NCBI RefSeq assembly: GCF_017573545.1
Contig: NZ_JAGEOK010000028.1
Location: 1-64,000, forward strand
Direction of reading: 5' to 3'
DNA from: Actinomadura nitritigenes
GTDB taxonomy: Bacteria > Actinomycetota > Actinomycetes > Streptosporangiales > Streptosporangiaceae
Length of the DNA: 64,000 bases
A model generated the notes under the pieces. That model searched no databases and was not told the origin of the DNA. It was given only the letters and a program-made list of their open reading frames with translations. The translations under genes were made by a program, and so were the position numbers. Shown piece by piece: positions 34,356 to 43,382 of the stretch (position 1 is the stretch's first letter; the number at the start of each line of letters is the position of its first letter).

Positions 34356-34509
34356 CGGCCGCTCCCCTCTCGGTTCGGCCTCTAAGTACCGCCGGGAACG
34401 GCGGTGAAACGATCCGGGCCGCCGCAACGCGGCTCCCTGTTTGCCTTGCCCTTTCTCGGAAACGTGGCGAAGGACGGCACACGCGCACCGACCGACGTCT
34501 GGAGAGATC

Positions 34510-36312
34510 ATGGGGCAGCAGGTAGCCGACTACGTGCTCGAGCGTCTGCGTGAATGGGGCATCGAGCGGGTCTACGGATATCCGGGCGACGGCATCAACG
34601 GCATGCTCGGTGCGTTCGATCGGGCGAAGGGCCGGCCGGAGTTCATCCAGACCCGGCACGAGGAGATGGCCGCGTTCATGGCCTGCGCCCACGCCAAGTT
34701 CACCGGCGAGGTCGGAGTGTGCACCGCCACGTCCGGGCCCGGTGCGATCCACCTGCTGAACGGGCTCTACGACGCCAAGCTGGACCACCAGCCGGTCGTC
34801 GCGATCATCGGGCAGCAGAAGCGGCTGTCGCAGGGCACCCACTACCAGCAGGAAGTGGCCCTGGAGAACCTGTTCGCGGACGTGTCGGAGTTCGTGCAGA
34901 TCTGCATGGCCCCGGGGCAGATGCGGCACATCATCGACCGGGCGTTCAAGACCGCGCTCACCACCCGGGGCGTGGCGACGATCATCATCCCGGAGGACGT
35001 CCAGGAGAGCGAGGCCGTGCCGTCGCCGCCGAAGGAGCACGGATCGGTGTACTCCAGTGTCGGCTGGAGTCAGCCGCGGGTCCTGCCGAACCCCGAGGAG
35101 CTGCGCAAGGCCGCCGACATCCTCAATGAGGGCAAGAAGGTCGCGATGCTGATCGGGCAGGGCGCGGCCAACGCCGAGGCGGAGGTGATCGAGACCGCCG
35201 AGCTGCTCGGTGCCGGGATCGCCAAGGCGCTGCTCGGCCGGGAGGTCGTCCCGGACGACCTGCCTTTCGTCACCGGCCCGATCGGGCTGCTCGGCTCCAA
35301 GGCCAGCGATGAGATGATCATGAACTGCGACGTGCTGTTCATGATCGGGTCCAGCTTCCCGTACGCCGAGTGGCTGCCCGACGAGGGCAGCTGCAAGGGC
35401 GTCGAGATCGACATCGACGGCCGGATGATCGGCATCCGCTACCCCATGGACGCGCACGTCGTCGGCGACGCGAAGGAGACGCTCAAGGAGCTGATCCCGC
35501 TCCTGAAGCGCAAGAAGGACCGGTCCTGGCGGGAGGAGATCGAGGAGAACGTCCGCGCCTGGAACACGGTCATGGACAAGCGCGCCGGGCAGTCGTTCGA
35601 CGGCAAGATCAACCCGCAGGCGGTCGCGCACGAGCTGTCGCCGCTGCTGCCGGACGGCGCGATCCTCACCGCCGACTCCGGCTCGGCCACCAACTGGTGG
35701 GCCCGGCACATCAAGCTCCGCGACGGCATGAAGGCCTCGCTGTCCGGGACGCTCGCGACGATGGGGCCCGGCGTGCCGTACGCGATCGCGGCGCGGTTCG
35801 CGTTCCCGGACCGCCCGGTGATCTGCTTCGTCGGGGACGGCGCGTTCCAGATGAACGGCATGAACGAGATGCTGACCGTCAAGCGGTACGCGGACCGGCT
35901 GGGCGGCTCCCCGCCGCTGATCTTCTGCGTGTTCAACAACCAGGACCTCAACCAGGTCACCTGGGAGCAGCGCGCGATGGGCGGCGACCCGAAGTACCCG
36001 GGCTCGCAGACGATCCCCGACTTCCCGTACGCCAAGTACGCCGAGCTGGCGGGGCTGAAGGGCATCTACTGCGACGAGCCGAAGAAGGTCACCGACGCCT
36101 GGAAGCAGGCGCTGTCCAGCGAGCGCCCCGTGGTGCTGGAGTTCGTGGTGGACAACGAGATCCCGCCGATCCCGCCCCACATCATGAGCGACCAGGCCAA
36201 GAAGACGGTCAAGGCCGGCATCAAGGATCCGCAGAAGTTCGGCATCGCCGAGCGGGGCTTCCGCCAGAAGCTCACCGACCTCTACGAGAGCCTCCCCGGC
36301 CGCAAGCACTGA
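34510..36312 (+). CDS. Pyruvate oxidase/dehydrogenase-like TPP-dependent enzyme
   Basis: 600 residues with the three-domain TPP enzyme layout. Pyr domain: YGYPGDGINGMLGAF and catalytic Glu near 51 in TRHEEMAAFMACAHAKFTG. Central domain to about 330. PP domain with the TPP/Mg motif GDGAFQMNGMNE ... FCVFNN. The best match by eye is the PoxB-like pyruvate oxidase group, though acetolactate-synthase-like enzymes share the pattern. Codon choice is somewhat less extreme in GC than its neighbours and the protein is lysine-rich, a mild hint of different ancestry or strong expression. GGAGAG precedes the ATG. Confidence 0.88.
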   Translation: MGQQVADYVLERLREWGIERVYGYPGDGINGMLGAFDRAKGRPEFIQTRHEEMAAFMACAHAKFTGEVGVCTATSGPGAIHLLNGLYDAKLDHQPVVAIIGQQKRLSQGTHYQQEVALENLFADVSEFVQICMAPGQMRHIIDRAFKTALTTRGVATIIIPEDVQESEAVPSPPKEHGSVYSSVGWSQPRVLPNPEELRKAADILNEGKKVAMLIGQGAANAEAEVIETAELLGAGIAKALLGREVVPDDLPFVTGPIGLLGSKASDEMIMNCDVLFMIGSSFPYAEWLPDEGSCKGVEIDIDGRMIGIRYPMDAHVVGDAKETLKELIPLLKRKKDRSWREEIEENVRAWNTVMDKRAGQSFDGKINPQAVAHELSPLLPDGAILTADSGSATNWWARHIKLRDGMKASLSGTLATMGPGVPYAIAARFAFPDRPVICFVGDGAFQMNGMNEMLTVKRYADRLGGSPPLIFCVFNNQDLNQVTWEQRAMGGDPKYPGSQTIPDFPYAKYAELAGLKGIYCDEPKKVTDAWKQALSSERPVVLEFVVDNEIPPIPPHIMSDQAKKTVKAGIKDPQKFGIAERGFRQKLTDLYESLPGRKH

Positions 36313-36383
36313 CGGCCCCACGACGCTTCGGCCTGCGGCGGGTCGCCGTCATGAGCGGTGCCATGGCGGCGACCCGCCGCGCC

Positions 36384-37028
36384 TCAACGTGCGGACGTGA
36401 GGTGCGCGAAGGCGACGGTGTTGTCGCGGTAGTGGCGGGCGGTGGGGTCGAACCGCCCGCCGCAGGTGATGAGCCTGAGGGACGGCCCCGCCGTGTCGGC
36501 GTACACCGCCCGCGTCGGGAAGGCGTCCTTCGGGAAGCGCCGGACGGCGTCGACGGTGAACACCGCCGTCGTCCGGTCGGCGCGCCGCACCCGGACGGTC
36601 TGGCCGGGGCGCAGCCGTCCCAGCCGGAAGAACACCGACGGCCCCGCGGACGCGTCGAGATGCCCTTCGATGACGGCGGTGCCCGCCTCCCCCGGCGTGA
36701 CGGAGCCGGTGTACCAGGCGGGCTCGTCCTCGTGCGGGGGGCGGGGCGGTCGCAGCGTGCCGTCCGGCAGCAGCCCGGCCCGCCCGACGCGGGCGCGGAC
36801 GCCGAGCGCGGGGATCGTGAGCCGGGTCGGCTCCGCGGCGGGCAGCGCGAGACCGCCCGCCGCCTCCGGCTGCCGCGGCGGCGCCCAGGTGGGCGGTGCG
36901 GGCGGTGCCTGCGGCGCCGGGTCCCGCTGCCCGGCGACCGACGTCGCGACGGCGGCGGCCCCGCAGGCGACCGCCGCCAGGCACAGGGCGAGGGCCCGGC
37001 GGTCGCCGCGCGGCAGGGCGATCCTCAT
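36384..37028 (-). CDS. Class F sortase
   Basis: 214 residues. N-terminal signal/anchor (about 10-32), Pro-rich spacer (about 36-55), then the sortase barrel with the catalytic triad candidates His123 (IEGHLDA), Cys189 (LITCGG) and Arg201 (HYRDNTV). Class F sortases are actinobacterial and often lie alone with a single substrate. The ATG at 37028 overlaps the stop of the CHRD-like protein (ATGA), so they form a two-gene operon. Confidence 0.92.
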   Translation of the reverse strand: MRIALPRGDRRALALCLAAVACGAAAVATSVAGQRDPAPQAPPAPPTWAPPRQPEAAGGLALPAAEPTRLTIPALGVRARVGRAGLLPDGTLRPPRPPHEDEPAWYTGSVTPGEAGTAVIEGHLDASAGPSVFFRLGRLRPGQTVRVRRADRTTAVFTVDAVRRFPKDAFPTRAVYADTAGPSLRLITCGGRFDPTARHYRDNTVAFAHLTSAR

Positions 37029-37861
37029 GCGGGCCGGAACGCCGCGCGGTTCCGCCGCCGGACGAACAGGACGCGCGCGAGCGCCCCGGCGCCGGCCAGC
37101 CCGGCGCCCGCGCCGAGCAGCCACGCGCCCGTGGACCTGCCGGTACCGGCGGTGGATCCGGTGCCGGTGACGGCGCCGCCGGCCGGGATCGCCCTGAGCA
37201 CGCCGCAGAGCGCGGGCGACGTCACGGCGAGCGGTAGCGACGGCACCAGCTCGCTCTTCTCGTTCCGCGCCTTCCGGCCGAGGGTCCTCGGGTCGTCGCC
37301 GTGGACGACGACGACCGCGATGCCCTTGTGCAGGGAGGCGACGGCCGCCGGGCTCAGCGTGATGGTCCGCTGGTAGCGCACGCTCGGCCCCTTCGGCGCG
37401 TTCCTCAGGTCGGTGCCCCCCTGCGGCGTGATGTCGCCCTTCACCGAGAGGGTCGCCTGGATCCGGCCGTAGTACGGCGTGCCCTCCGCGGTGCTGACGA
37501 CGCCGTCGCGGTTCCGGTCGGCGGACGCGGGCGGGCACATGCCGCGGGCGCCGCCGTGGATGTGCTGCAGGTGCGGGTACGGCCTGCCGTCGAGCGTCGC
37601 CGCGAGCCCGGAGTACTGCTCGGTGATCGTCGCGGTGCTCTCGCGCAGCCGCAGGGTCAGCCGTCCCGAGCCGGTCTGGTGGTTCAGGGGCCGCAGCCGG
37701 GCCTGGTAGGTGACGGTGCGCGCGTCGGCCGGGCCCCCTCCGGCCGACGCCGCCGGGGCGGACGCCGCCGGGGCCGCCGCCGTCAGCGCCAGGCCGGCCG
37801 CACCGCCGAGCGCCAGTGCCACCCGCCCACCCCGCGACCGAATTGCTCCTTTTATCCGCAT
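37025..37861 (-). CDS. CHRD-like secreted surface protein, sortase partner
   Basis: 278 residues. Signal peptide (about 8-40: SRGGRVALALGGAAGLALTAAAPAASA), a CHRD-like domain (about 48-205) with HLQHIHGGARGMCP and a calcium-type loop DRNRDGVVSTAEG, then a Gly/Thr-rich linker and a C-terminal membrane segment with basic tail (LLGAGAGLAGAGALARVLFVRRR). This is the shape of a wall-anchored or membrane-anchored protein, but I see no LPxTG-like motif before the segment. Coupling to sortase F suggests anchoring by a non-canonical signal or a shared pathway. The ATG at 37861 follows GGCAGGA. Confidence 0.82.
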   Translation of the reverse strand: MRIKGAIRSRGGRVALALGGAAGLALTAAAPAASAPAASAGGGPADARTVTYQARLRPLNHQTGSGRLTLRLRESTATITEQYSGLAATLDGRPYPHLQHIHGGARGMCPPASADRNRDGVVSTAEGTPYYGRIQATLSVKGDITPQGGTDLRNAPKGPSVRYQRTITLSPAAVASLHKGIAVVVVHGDDPRTLGRKARNEKSELVPSLPLAVTSPALCGVLRAIPAGGAVTGTGSTAGTGRSTGAWLLGAGAGLAGAGALARVLFVRRRNRAAFRPA

Positions 37862-37946
37862 TCCTGCCCTTTCCCCCGGCGTCGCCCCTCGCTTGGTGAT
37901 CGCAGGGGAATTGCCCCGCCACAAAGCCCGCTAATGCGCGCCGTGA

Positions 37947-39263
37947 TCACAGGAAAGGCAAAGCCTCCGGCCGGTCCGCGAGCCAGCGCAGGGCCTCGGC
38001 CTGGAAGGGCACCTCGGCTTCGAGCCGGCACAGCACGCCGATCCCGACCCCGAGGGCGCGCTGGGCGTGGACGGCACCGGGCGGGAACGCCATGCTGAGC
38101 CCGACCGGCATCGACGCGGTGATGCCCGCCAGCGCGTCCCGCAGGTAGGCGCCGTCGAACCGGAACGTCTCGGTGAACGCGGGCGCGCCCGAGCGCAGGA
38201 ACAGCTCCCGCAGCCGCGCCTCGTCGACCCGGACGCCCGGGCGCAGGAAGCCCGCGCCGCGCAGGGCCTCGGCCATGCCGGCGCCGGGGTCGAGGGCGGC
38301 GAGGTGGACGTCCATCCAGCGCTCCAGCGGCGCCGGGGTGCCGGGGTGGTGCCGGTACACGGCGCCGAAGTCGAGGACGCCGAGGCGCCCGCCGTCGAGG
38401 AGCCGGAAGTTGCCCGGGTGCGGGTCGCCGTGCATCATCCCGCAGCGGGCGACGGCGGAGAGCATCAGCCGGGTCAGCAGCAGCCCGGCGCGGTCGCGTT
38501 CCCGCTGGGCGCCGGTCTCGATGACGCGGGCCAGGGGCGTCCCGCCGACCCACTCGGAGACCAGCACCCGGCCCCGGTGCAGCAGGACGTCCGGGACGAG
38601 GATGTCGGGATCGTCCAGGTACGCGGCGCGGAAGGCCCGCTGCGCCTCCGCCTCGCGGGCGTAGTCGAGCTCCTCGGCCAGCCGGTCCATCAGCTCGGTG
38701 GCGAGCGCCCGGCCGTCCAGCCCCGGCGCCAGCAGCGAGGTGAACACCCGCATCGCGAGGACGACCGCGTCGCGGTCGGCGAGCAGCTCGTCGCGCGCGT
38801 CCGGATACTGGATCTTCACGGCGACCTCCCGGCCGTCAGCGGCCCACCGGGCCCGGTGCACCTGGCCCAGCGACGCGGCGGCGGCCGCGCCGGTGTCGAA
38901 CGAGGCGAACAGGCCGCGCCAGTCCGGGCCGAGGTCGTCCCCCATCACCCGTTCCGCCGTCCCGGCGGGCTCCGGCCGGACGGCCTCCTGCAGCGCCGCC
39001 AGCCGCCCCCGGTACACCGCCGACACCCTCGGCGGCATCACCGCCTCGTACACCGACAGCACCTGGCCGAACTTCAGCGCACCGCCGCGCAGCCCGCCGA
39101 GCACCTCCACGAGCTGGTCGGCGGTGCGTTCGTGCAGGTCGAGCGCGGACTCGTCGGTCAGCCGGCCGAGCGCCCGCAGCCCGCCCGCCCAGGCGAGCCG
39201 CCGCGCCGCGCCGAGCGGCACCGCCGACAGGCGCGCCATCCGGGGAAGAGATCGCATCCTCAT
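37947..39263 (-). CDS. ABC1/UbiB-family atypical kinase
   Basis: 438 residues. Family marks: the KxGQ motif in GALKFGQVLSVYE near 60-72, an alanine-rich loop AAAAASLGQVHRA, VAVKIQYPD, the catalytic MMHGDPHPGNFRLLDGG and LDFGAVYR. UbiB/ADCK proteins are ATPases tied to isoprenoid-quinone metabolism in other organisms; actinobacterial members are largely uncharacterised. The start could be 39263 or 39257; neither has a strong ribosome site. It is divergent from a kinase/regulator pair. Confidence 0.9.
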   Translation of the reverse strand: MRMRSLPRMARLSAVPLGAARRLAWAGGLRALGRLTDESALDLHERTADQLVEVLGGLRGGALKFGQVLSVYEAVMPPRVSAVYRGRLAALQEAVRPEPAGTAERVMGDDLGPDWRGLFASFDTGAAAAASLGQVHRARWAADGREVAVKIQYPDARDELLADRDAVVLAMRVFTSLLAPGLDGRALATELMDRLAEELDYAREAEAQRAFRAAYLDDPDILVPDVLLHRGRVLVSEWVGGTPLARVIETGAQRERDRAGLLLTRLMLSAVARCGMMHGDPHPGNFRLLDGGRLGVLDFGAVYRHHPGTPAPLERWMDVHLAALDPGAGMAEALRGAGFLRPGVRVDEARLRELFLRSGAPAFTETFRFDGAYLRDALAGITASMPVGLSMAFPPGAVHAQRALGVGIGVLCRLEAEVPFQAEALRWLADRPEALPFL

Positions 39264-39396
39264 GGCGCCAGCGTCGCCGCACGGTGCCCGCCGCCGCATC
39301 GCCCCGCGGTCCCCGATGCGGCTATGACCGCGGTCGTGGCGGCGCTGCGACCGCGGGCCGATGACGGACCGGCCCGCGCTCCCTAGGATCGGCGCC

Positions 39397-40578
39397 ATGC
39401 GACGGGTCAGGGCGTTCCTCCTCCGCACCCCGCCGCCGTGGCCCGTGCTCCGCCTCTTCGGCTGCGTCGGCATCGCGTGGGCGGCCCTCGCGGTGGCGCT
39501 GTCGCCGTCCCCGGCCGCCCGGGCCGTCCTCGTCGCCGGCTACGCCGGGCTCTGGGCCTGGCAGGCGGCGCGCCCGTGGCGGGTCCCGGCCGCCCTGGTG
39601 CCGTGGGCGGTCCTGGGCGTCCTGGTGCTGCTCGCGGCGGCGCCGTCCGCGGCCGGTGCCGGCGGGTTCCGGCCGTTCCCGTCCGCCGGGGGCTCCTACG
39701 CCGACGGCGCCCTCGCCGTCGCGACCGCCCCCGCGTGGGCGCACCTGGCGATCCTCGCGCGGACGCGCGATCTGGCGTGGTCCGTCCCGGCCGCGCTGGC
39801 GCTCGCGCCGGCCCGCCACCTCGCCGCCGGCGGCCTGCCGCTCTGGCCCACCTGGCTCCTGTGGGGCGCGGGCTTCCTGCTGCTCGGCCTGGCCTTCCGG
39901 CTGCACGCCGCGCTGTACGAGGCGCGGCTGCGGCTCGACCGGGAGGCCGTCGCCGAGGAGCGCCGCAAGATCGCCCGCGAGGTCCACGACCTGGTCGGGC
40001 ACGGTCTCGGGGTCGTGCTGCTGAACATCGGCGCGGCCCGGCGCGCGAGCGCGCGCGGCGACGGGCCCGCCGTGATCGCCGCGCTGGAGGAGGCCGAACG
40101 GGTCGGGCGGCGCGGCGTCCGGGACGTCCACCAGGGCCTCGTCCTGCTGCGCGACCCCGCGCCCGGGGCCCCGCCGATCGCGCCGGCGCCGCCCTCCGCC
40201 GGCGACATCGGCGCGCTCGTCGGCGAGCTGCGGGCCGGCGGCCTGCGGGTGGACCTCGACACGCGCGGCGACCTGGCGTCCGTCGACCCGTCGGTCGGAC
40301 TGGTGCTGTACCGCGTCGTGCAGGAGGCGCTGTCGAACATCGCCCGGCATGCGCCCGGCTCCCCCGCCACCGTCGCCGTCAGCGTGGACGGCCCGCTCGC
40401 CCTCGTCACCGTCGCCGACCGCGGCGCCCGGCCCGGCTCGGGCCGCCCGGCGGGAGGCGGGCTCGGGCTCGCCGGGATGCGCGAGCGCGTCACCGCCCTG
40501 GGCGGCACCCTGCGCGCCGGGCCGGACGGGACCGGCTGGCGGGTCGAGGCCGCGATCCCGGCCGGCGGCGCCCGGTGA
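39397..40578 (+). CDS. NarL-type sensor histidine kinase
   Basis: 393 residues from the preferred ATG at 39397, which has AGGATCGG upstream; 39361 is a possible earlier start. Membrane segments fill the first about 175 residues. HisKA_3 has EERRKIAREVHDLVGHGLGVVLLNIGAA with the phospho-acceptor His; the ATPase part has ALSNIARHAPGSPATV and GGGLGLAGMRERVTALGG, with a shortened D-box (VADRGARPG). It overlaps the regulator by a GTGA at 40575-40578. Confidence 0.9.
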   Translation: MRRVRAFLLRTPPPWPVLRLFGCVGIAWAALAVALSPSPAARAVLVAGYAGLWAWQAARPWRVPAALVPWAVLGVLVLLAAAPSAAGAGGFRPFPSAGGSYADGALAVATAPAWAHLAILARTRDLAWSVPAALALAPARHLAAGGLPLWPTWLLWGAGFLLLGLAFRLHAALYEARLRLDREAVAEERRKIAREVHDLVGHGLGVVLLNIGAARRASARGDGPAVIAALEEAERVGRRGVRDVHQGLVLLRDPAPGAPPIAPAPPSAGDIGALVGELRAGGLRVDLDTRGDLASVDPSVGLVLYRVVQEALSNIARHAPGSPATVAVSVDGPLALVTVADRGARPGSGRPAGGGLGLAGMRERVTALGGTLRAGPDGTGWRVEAAIPAGGAR

Positions 40579-41216
40579 TCCGGCTGCTGCTGGTGGACGA
40601 CCAGCCCCTCGTCCGCGCCGGGCTCGTCCGGATCTTCGAGGGCGAGCCCGGTCTGGAGGTCGCCGGGGAGTGCGCGGACGGCGACGAGGTGCCGGCCGCG
40701 CTCGCCCGCGTGCGGGCCGACGTCGTGCTGATGGACGTCCGGATGAGGCGGACGGACGGCGCCGAGGCCACCCGGCGGCTGCGCGAGGTGCCGGGCGCGC
40801 CGCCCGTGCTCGTGCTCACGATGTTCGACGACCCGCAGGTCGTCGCCGCCGCGCTCGGTGCCGGCGCCGCCGGGTTCGTGCTCAAGGAGGCGCCCTGCGA
40901 GGAGATCATCCAGGCCACCCGGGCGGTCGCGGCGGGCCGGGGCTGGCTGGACCCGGCGGTCGCGCCGCAGGTGCTCGCCGTCTACCGGTCACGGCTCGGG
41001 CGCACGCCGCCGCCCGCCGCGCTGGACGGCCTGTCGCCGCGCGAGCGCGAGGTCCTCGCGCTGATCGGCGAGGGCGCCACCAACCCCGAGATCGCGGTGC
41101 GGCTCAGGATCGCGGAGGGCACCGTCAAGACGCACGTCGGCAGCGTGTTCGCCAAGCTCGGCCTCCGCGACCGCGCCGCCGCTGTGATCTTCGCCCTCCG
41201 CCACGGACCGCCCTGA
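40575..41216 (+). CDS. NarL-type response regulator
   Basis: 213 residues. Receiver with LLLVDDQPLVRAGL, phospho-acceptor Asp in VVLMDVRMRRTDG and Lys in FVLKEAPCEEI. LuxR HTH near 148-208 (LSPREREVLALIGEGATNPEIAVRLRIAEGTVKTHVGSVFAKLGL). The GTG start at 40575 overlaps the kinase stop. Targets unknown; the DedA gene 80 bases downstream is in the same direction. Confidence 0.93.
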   Translation: MIRLLLVDDQPLVRAGLVRIFEGEPGLEVAGECADGDEVPAALARVRADVVLMDVRMRRTDGAEATRRLREVPGAPPVLVLTMFDDPQVVAAALGAGAAGFVLKEAPCEEIIQATRAVAAGRGWLDPAVAPQVLAVYRSRLGRTPPPAALDGLSPREREVLALIGEGATNPEIAVRLRIAEGTVKTHVGSVFAKLGLRDRAAAVIFALRHGPP

Positions 41217-41296
41217 CCTGCGCTTCCCAGGATCCGGATCATGGCGGTCCCGCGCGCGGTGCATCAGTCGCGCGGCACCGGGAACGGTTCCCGGTC

Positions 41297-41962
41297 GTGA
41301 GCAACGCCATCCTGGAGTACCTGCGCGGCCTGATGTCGTCGCCGTGGATCTACGTGGCGCTGTTCGGGCTGTCGATGGTCGACGCGTTCATCCCGGTCTT
41401 CCCCAGCGAGTCCCTCGTGGTGACCGCGGGCGTCTTCGCCCACCACGGCCGGCCGTGGCTGCCGCTGGTGATCGTGACGGCGTGGGCGGGCGCGTTCTGC
41501 GGCGACCACGTCTCCTACTTCATCGGCCGCTACGCGGGCGACTGGCTGGAGCGGGTCTGGCTGCGTCCGGGCAGCCGCCGGCGCAAGGCCTACGACCAGG
41601 CCGGGCGGCTCCTCGAGAAGCGCGGCGGCCTCGTCCTGCTCATCGCCCGCTACATCCCCGGCGGGCGGACGGCCGCGACCCTCGTGATGGGCGCCGTCGA
41701 CTATCCGCTGCGCTCGTTCTCGCCGTTCGACGCGCTCGCCACCGGCCTGTGGGCCACGTACTCCACGATGATCGGCTACCTGGGCGGGGCGGCGTTCCAG
41801 AACGACCCGTTCAAGGGCCTGCTGCTCGGTCTCGGGATCGCCATCGGCGTGTCGGTCCTGGTCGAGGGCGGGCGCTGGCTGTGGGGGCGGTTCCGGCCGT
41901 CCGGGCATGACGGCGGGCCCCGGCAGGACGCGGACGAGGCGGCGGACCGCCGGACCCGCTGA
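41297..41962 (+). CDS. DedA-family membrane protein
   Basis: 221 residues. Membrane segments with DedA landmarks: SMVDAFIPVFPSESLVVTAG near 25-44, WAGAFCGDHVSYFIGRYAG, and RYIPGGRTAATLVMGAVDYPLRSF with the conserved basic/GG motif. DedA proteins are implicated in lipid-carrier (undecaprenyl phosphate or phospholipid) recycling. The start is the GTG at 41297, which has GGGAACGG upstream. The C-terminal tail is hydrophilic. Confidence 0.88.
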   Translation: MSNAILEYLRGLMSSPWIYVALFGLSMVDAFIPVFPSESLVVTAGVFAHHGRPWLPLVIVTAWAGAFCGDHVSYFIGRYAGDWLERVWLRPGSRRRKAYDQAGRLLEKRGGLVLLIARYIPGGRTAATLVMGAVDYPLRSFSPFDALATGLWATYSTMIGYLGGAAFQNDPFKGLLLGLGIAIGVSVLVEGGRWLWGRFRPSGHDGGPRQDADEAADRRTR

Positions 41963-41986
41963 CGCCGCCCCGGGCGGGCGGGCGCG

Positions 41987-42157
41987 TCAGCGGGGGGAGC
42001 GCGGCCCGTGCCGGCGCCCCATCCGGACTCCGCTCACCAGCAGGCTGATGAGGAACACCACCACGCCGATGATCAGCAGGTAGAACAGGCCCTTCACGAC
42101 CACCCCGACGATGCCGAGCGCGATCGCGACGATGAGCAGCAGCAGGAACAGGACCAT
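41987..42157 (-). CDS. Small hydrophobic two-span protein
   Basis: 56 residues. Starts MVLFLLLLIVAIALGIVGVV, then a short KGLFYLLIIGVVVFLISLLV and a basic tail (RMGRRHGPRSPR). Two membrane spans are likely. The ATG at 42157 has an excellent GAGGAGGGGAAGG ribosome site. Such small hydrophobic proteins are frequent in actinomycetes beside PRC-barrel or stress genes, and here it lies directly downstream of the PRC-barrel gene, reading the same way. Function unknown. Confidence 0.8.
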   Translation of the reverse strand: MVLFLLLLIVAIALGIVGVVVKGLFYLLIIGVVVFLISLLVSGVRMGRRHGPRSPR

Positions 42158-42202
42158 GGCGCCTTCCCCTCCTCGCCCCGTGCGCCCCCGGCTCGGAGGC
42201 GG

Positions 42203-42556
42203 TCAGCGGCGGCCCAGCCGGCGCTCGGTCGGCGCCGCCCCGTACGGCAGGTCGTAGTACTCGAAGACGGCCTGCTCCTCGCTCGCGGGCAGCTCGCCGT
42301 CGGTGCCGATCGAGGGCGCGCCCTTCACTTCCTTCTTGTCGTGGGCGAGCCGCAGATGCCCCGGTCCCACGGCGGCTCCGGCGAGCGGCGCGAACACCAG
42401 CCGCTGCCGGGTCGGCAGCCCCACCTTGACGGTGGCGAAGGAGGGCTGGTCGGTGGCGGTGTCGACGTACACCGCCTCCAGCGCCCCGATCCGGCTCCCC
42501 GAGGCGTCGACCACGTCGTGGCCCCGCCACTCCCGTATGTCCTCTATGGCGAACAT
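42203..42556 (-). CDS. PRC-barrel domain protein
   Basis: 117 residues from the ATG at 42556; a GTG at 42565 would add three. The PRC-barrel core (about 5-75) has DIREWRGHDVVDASGSRIGALEAVYVDTATDQPSFATVKVG, then a charged stretch and YYDLPYG. PRC barrels serve in photosystem assembly, RNA processing and stress roles; this soluble small version is of unknown function. Probably an operon with the small membrane gene downstream. Confidence 0.85.
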   Translation of the reverse strand: MFAIEDIREWRGHDVVDASGSRIGALEAVYVDTATDQPSFATVKVGLPTRQRLVFAPLAGAAVGPGHLRLAHDKKEVKGAPSIGTDGELPASEEQAVFEYYDLPYGAAPTERRLGRR

Positions 42557-42644
42557 GTCACACACCCAGCCATCAGGTTGTTTTCCCCTTAATTCACGTC
42601 TACCCAGTTCAGAGCGGATATCCCGGCGATGCGCGGCGATCGGG

Positions 42645-43316
42645 TCAGGACGGGCTCGGCAGCGGGAAGGGGGCGCCGTCGAGCCGGATCGCCCAGGCGG
42701 CCTTCGTCGTGGCGAGACCGTTGGTGAGCGCGTCGGCGCGCAGGGCGGCGAGCACGACCTGGTCGTGGGCCGGCGCGGCCGACGCCTGCAGCTCCAGGTG
42801 GACGGTCGCGGACCGGCGCGCCGGGATCTCCATGATCTTGTCGGAGACGTCCTCGAAGGCCCGGCAGCCGTAGTCCGCCACGACGAACGGGTCCTCGGGC
42901 GTCGCGCTCGGGTCCTGCCCGCCGTCGGCCCGGCCGAGGCCGAGTTCCAGGCCCGGGGTCGTGCTCCGGCCGGAGTCCTCGGTCCAGCCGGTCGGGTCGT
43001 CGTTGCGGACGGTCAGCGTGATCGGGTACACGGTGGCGGTCCGCATCCGGCCGCAGCCGGTGCGCCGGGCCGGCTCGCCGATGGTCATCGTCATGCGGGC
43101 GTGCACGGCGTCGTTCTCGCCCTCGGCGGGCAGCGCGAACGCGTGGGAGGCGCTCCTGGCGCCGTCGCCGCCGGAGGACGCCAGGGCGGCGGCGCCCAGC
43201 CCGGCCGCCGCCGTCACGAGCACCGCGGCTCCGGCGAGCAGGCCCAGGCGGAGCCGCGTCCCGCCCTGCCCCGCGCCGCCCGTACCGGGCGGGAGGTTCA
43301 CGTTGTGCATGGTCAC
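42645..43316 (-). CDS. Membrane-anchored or secreted hypothetical protein
   Basis: 223 residues. A cytoplasmic Gly-rich N-terminus (about 1-22), a hydrophobic segment (about 23-47, LRLGLLAGAAVLVTAAAGLGAAALA), and an extracytoplasmic region with two cysteines (RTGCGRMRTATVYPITLTVRND and YGCRAFEDV) that could pair. Strand-rich sequence suggests an immunoglobulin-like fold (DUF4352-like by general shape, not by motif). It is downstream of a two-component system in the same orientation, so it may be its target or accessory. Not recognised. Confidence 0.7.
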   Translation of the reverse strand: MTMHNVNLPPGTGGAGQGGTRLRLGLLAGAAVLVTAAAGLGAAALASSGGDGARSASHAFALPAEGENDAVHARMTMTIGEPARRTGCGRMRTATVYPITLTVRNDDPTGWTEDSGRSTTPGLELGLGRADGGQDPSATPEDPFVVADYGCRAFEDVSDKIMEIPARRSATVHLELQASAAPAHDQVVLAALRADALTNGLATTKAAWAIRLDGAPFPLPSPS

Positions 43317-43382
43317 GTTGTACGGTCCGGGACGATCATCGGGCCAGGCCCGCGCCGTCCCCAGTTCCGGGGACAGGGACGG

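Noticed and set aside
37025..37861. LPxTG sorting signal in the CHRD-like protein
   Set aside because: The only LP-containing stretch (SLPLAVTS) lacks the TG and is too far from the membrane segment.
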